Positions 63,144 through 64,000 of a stretch of DNA of 64,000 nt are shown piece by piece. Numbering within the stretch: the stretch's first letter is position 1; each line of letters opens with the position of its first letter. The stretch spans positions 37,283 to 101,282 of the forward strand of contig CAMPET010000242.1 of assembly GCA_946803715.1 (NCBI GenBank), given 5' to 3'. The DNA comes from Beroe ovata. Its lineage: Eukaryota > Ctenophora > Nuda > Beroida > Beroidae. The notes below the pieces were generated by a model that searched no databases, was not told the origin of the DNA, and worked only from the letters and a program-made list of their open reading frames with translations. The translations under genes and the position numbers were made by a program.

Positions 63144-63540
63144 ATGATCTTTACTCTTTGGGTCGTGATAATCTCCGTAATAGTTAGTCTTGCTGGAGGA
63201 GCGCACCAATGTAAGTAGTCGATTGGCGCTGTTAACAAACGATACGTCATATTGGTAACAAACGATACCTCATATTGGTAACAAACGATACCTCATATTG
63301 TTAACAACCGACACGTCATATTGCAAACAACCGATACTTCATATTATTAACAACAGATAATTCATATTGTCAACAACCAATTCTTCAGGGACGAGTTTCA
63401 CTGAATCGCAGTGTTACAATCCGGAGTATTGTATAGTTTATATCCCTGTTCTAGATGTCATATCGGTAGAATGGAAGTACAAGAGGAACAATGGAGAACA
63501 GACGGTCGCCTTTGAAACTTTGACTGGTATTGACAAGTGA
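63144..63540 (+). pseudogene. Second copy of the secreted Ig-like segment
   Basis: The exon 63144-63210 encodes the signal peptide MIFTLWVVIISVIVSLAGG and ends in GTAAGT. It joins in phase 1 to 63389-63540, which ends in the same TGA as the copy at 52415. The encoded differences from copy 1 include several replacements (for example CYNPEYCIVY for CDNPQSCTVD), while the splice sites and signal peptide are kept. The segment stops at the N at 63683, so its downstream part is missing. Copies on two sides of the window point to a dispersed family. Confidence 0.45.
63231..63385 (+). repeat. About 24 bp tandem repeat in the intron of the Ig-like segment
   Basis: About six or seven diverged units of GTTAACAAACGATACxTCATATTG fill this intron. 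The copy at 52229-52263 has only about one and a half units, which explains most of the length difference between the two segment copies (596 versus 481 bp). Confidence 0.85.
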
Positions 63541-63784
63541 AGGGCTCCGAATTGCGTGTTACTGTCACCAATGCTACTCTAGAGTAATGGAGGGGGGATT
63601 TATGGCAACATGATTCAACAGCTATCTTACTCAGGGGCCACAAATGACTTCGTTTACTTTTTGGACGACGGCCAACCTCAAGNAGAAGTGTGCAAGGTGG
63701 GAGACATAACTTCTCAGTCGTATAGCTCACTACTAGTAGTGCTACCTAGTAGCTTTTACCCTACCTCACACTAATCGCACTATA

Positions 63785-64000
63785 TTACATTATTACAGTT
63801 TATGGACCAAAACATATCAGTTTGAGTGAGCATTTGAGGATAGCTCACAAACCTATCTACCGATTGACTTGAAACTTCTACCATAACTCAAGGATAATGA
63901 GAAACTCGGACAAATTTCACTTCAATCCGATGATCAGTTCCTGAGTAAGTGGCCGCCATAACGCCTTATCGACCCAAAACATGTCAGTTTGAGTGAGCAT
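63785..64000. repeat. Dispersed repeat array running out of the window
   Basis: Units containing CAAAACATxTCAGTTTGAGTGAGCAT followed by TTGAGGATAGCTCACAAAC and TTGACTTGAAACTTCTACCA occur at about 62995-63085, 63800-63895 and again from 63970. Diverged relatives lie at 22980-23230. The last unit continues past the window end. Confidence 0.7.

Larger units (their letters stand above)
62883..63890. repeat. Duplicated NUP160 exon-end/intron sequence flanking an N-bounded insert
   Basis: 62883-63085 (end of the last NUP160 exon and the start of its intron) is repeated at 63684-63890 with about 95% identity; the second copy has a 9 bp insertion near 63790. Between them, 63087-63682 is a copy of 52077-52557, with an N at each junction. 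The duplicated flank and single Ns look like two haplotypes, with and without an insertion, placed in series by the assembler. Confidence 0.8.

Overview
The window is animal nuclear DNA. Genes are split by many short GT-AG introns (about 50-700 bp) and the proteins are metazoan. The extracellular module gene (TSP1, calcium-binding EGF, beta/gamma-crystallin), a prominin, cornichon and NUP160 suggest an early-branching or otherwise compact-genome animal such as a sponge. The phylum is an inference and stays open. Isolated single N characters (722, 59464, 63086, 63683) mark joins in the assembly.

Layout. 1-3322 (+): 3' part of a secreted TSP1/EGF/beta-gamma-crystallin protein in which every intron is phase 1. 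3323-11902: gene-poor, with three decayed non-LTR retrotransposon pieces, a CpG-rich repeat family and a CACGTG cluster. 11903-22038 (+): an 18-exon gene for a Ser/Arg-rich protein ending in ribonuclease-inhibitor-type leucine-rich repeats. 22039-23202: dispersed repeats. From 23203 to 58798 eleven genes lie head-to-tail on the minus strand. In transcription order they are DCTD, MLST8, ZGRF1, ZNHIT1, EBP2, SPS2 (with an in-frame UGA), MON1, a BTB protein, TDP2, RBM17/SPF45 and cornichon. Only about 250-545 bp separate neighbours. A 7.9 kb first intron of cornichon holds, on the opposite strand, an intronless prominin-like gene and a possible small cysteine-rich secreted protein gene. A ZGRF1 intron holds a frame-disrupted secreted Ig-like gene segment. 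58799-60579 is a gene-poor divergent interval with a partial duplicate of the DCTD 5' region and CpG-rich repeats. 60580-62894 (+) is the N-terminal half of NUP160. After it come a second copy of the secreted Ig-like segment, bounded by Ns, and dispersed repeats to the window end.

How it fits together. The minus-strand array is a set of housekeeping genes: nucleotide synthesis, TOR signalling, DNA repair, chromatin remodelling, ribosome biogenesis, selenium metabolism, endosomal Rab7 activation, splicing and ER export. Most have a 3' splice acceptor 2-21 nt before the start codon and little room for a private promoter. This is the layout expected of a polycistronic unit resolved by spliced-leader trans-splicing, and it is the most interesting hypothesis here. 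It rests on spacing and motif reading only. Exon models were built by hand from splice sites, reading phase and remembered family alignments. In most genes every exon junction keeps frame; exceptions are stated in the entries.
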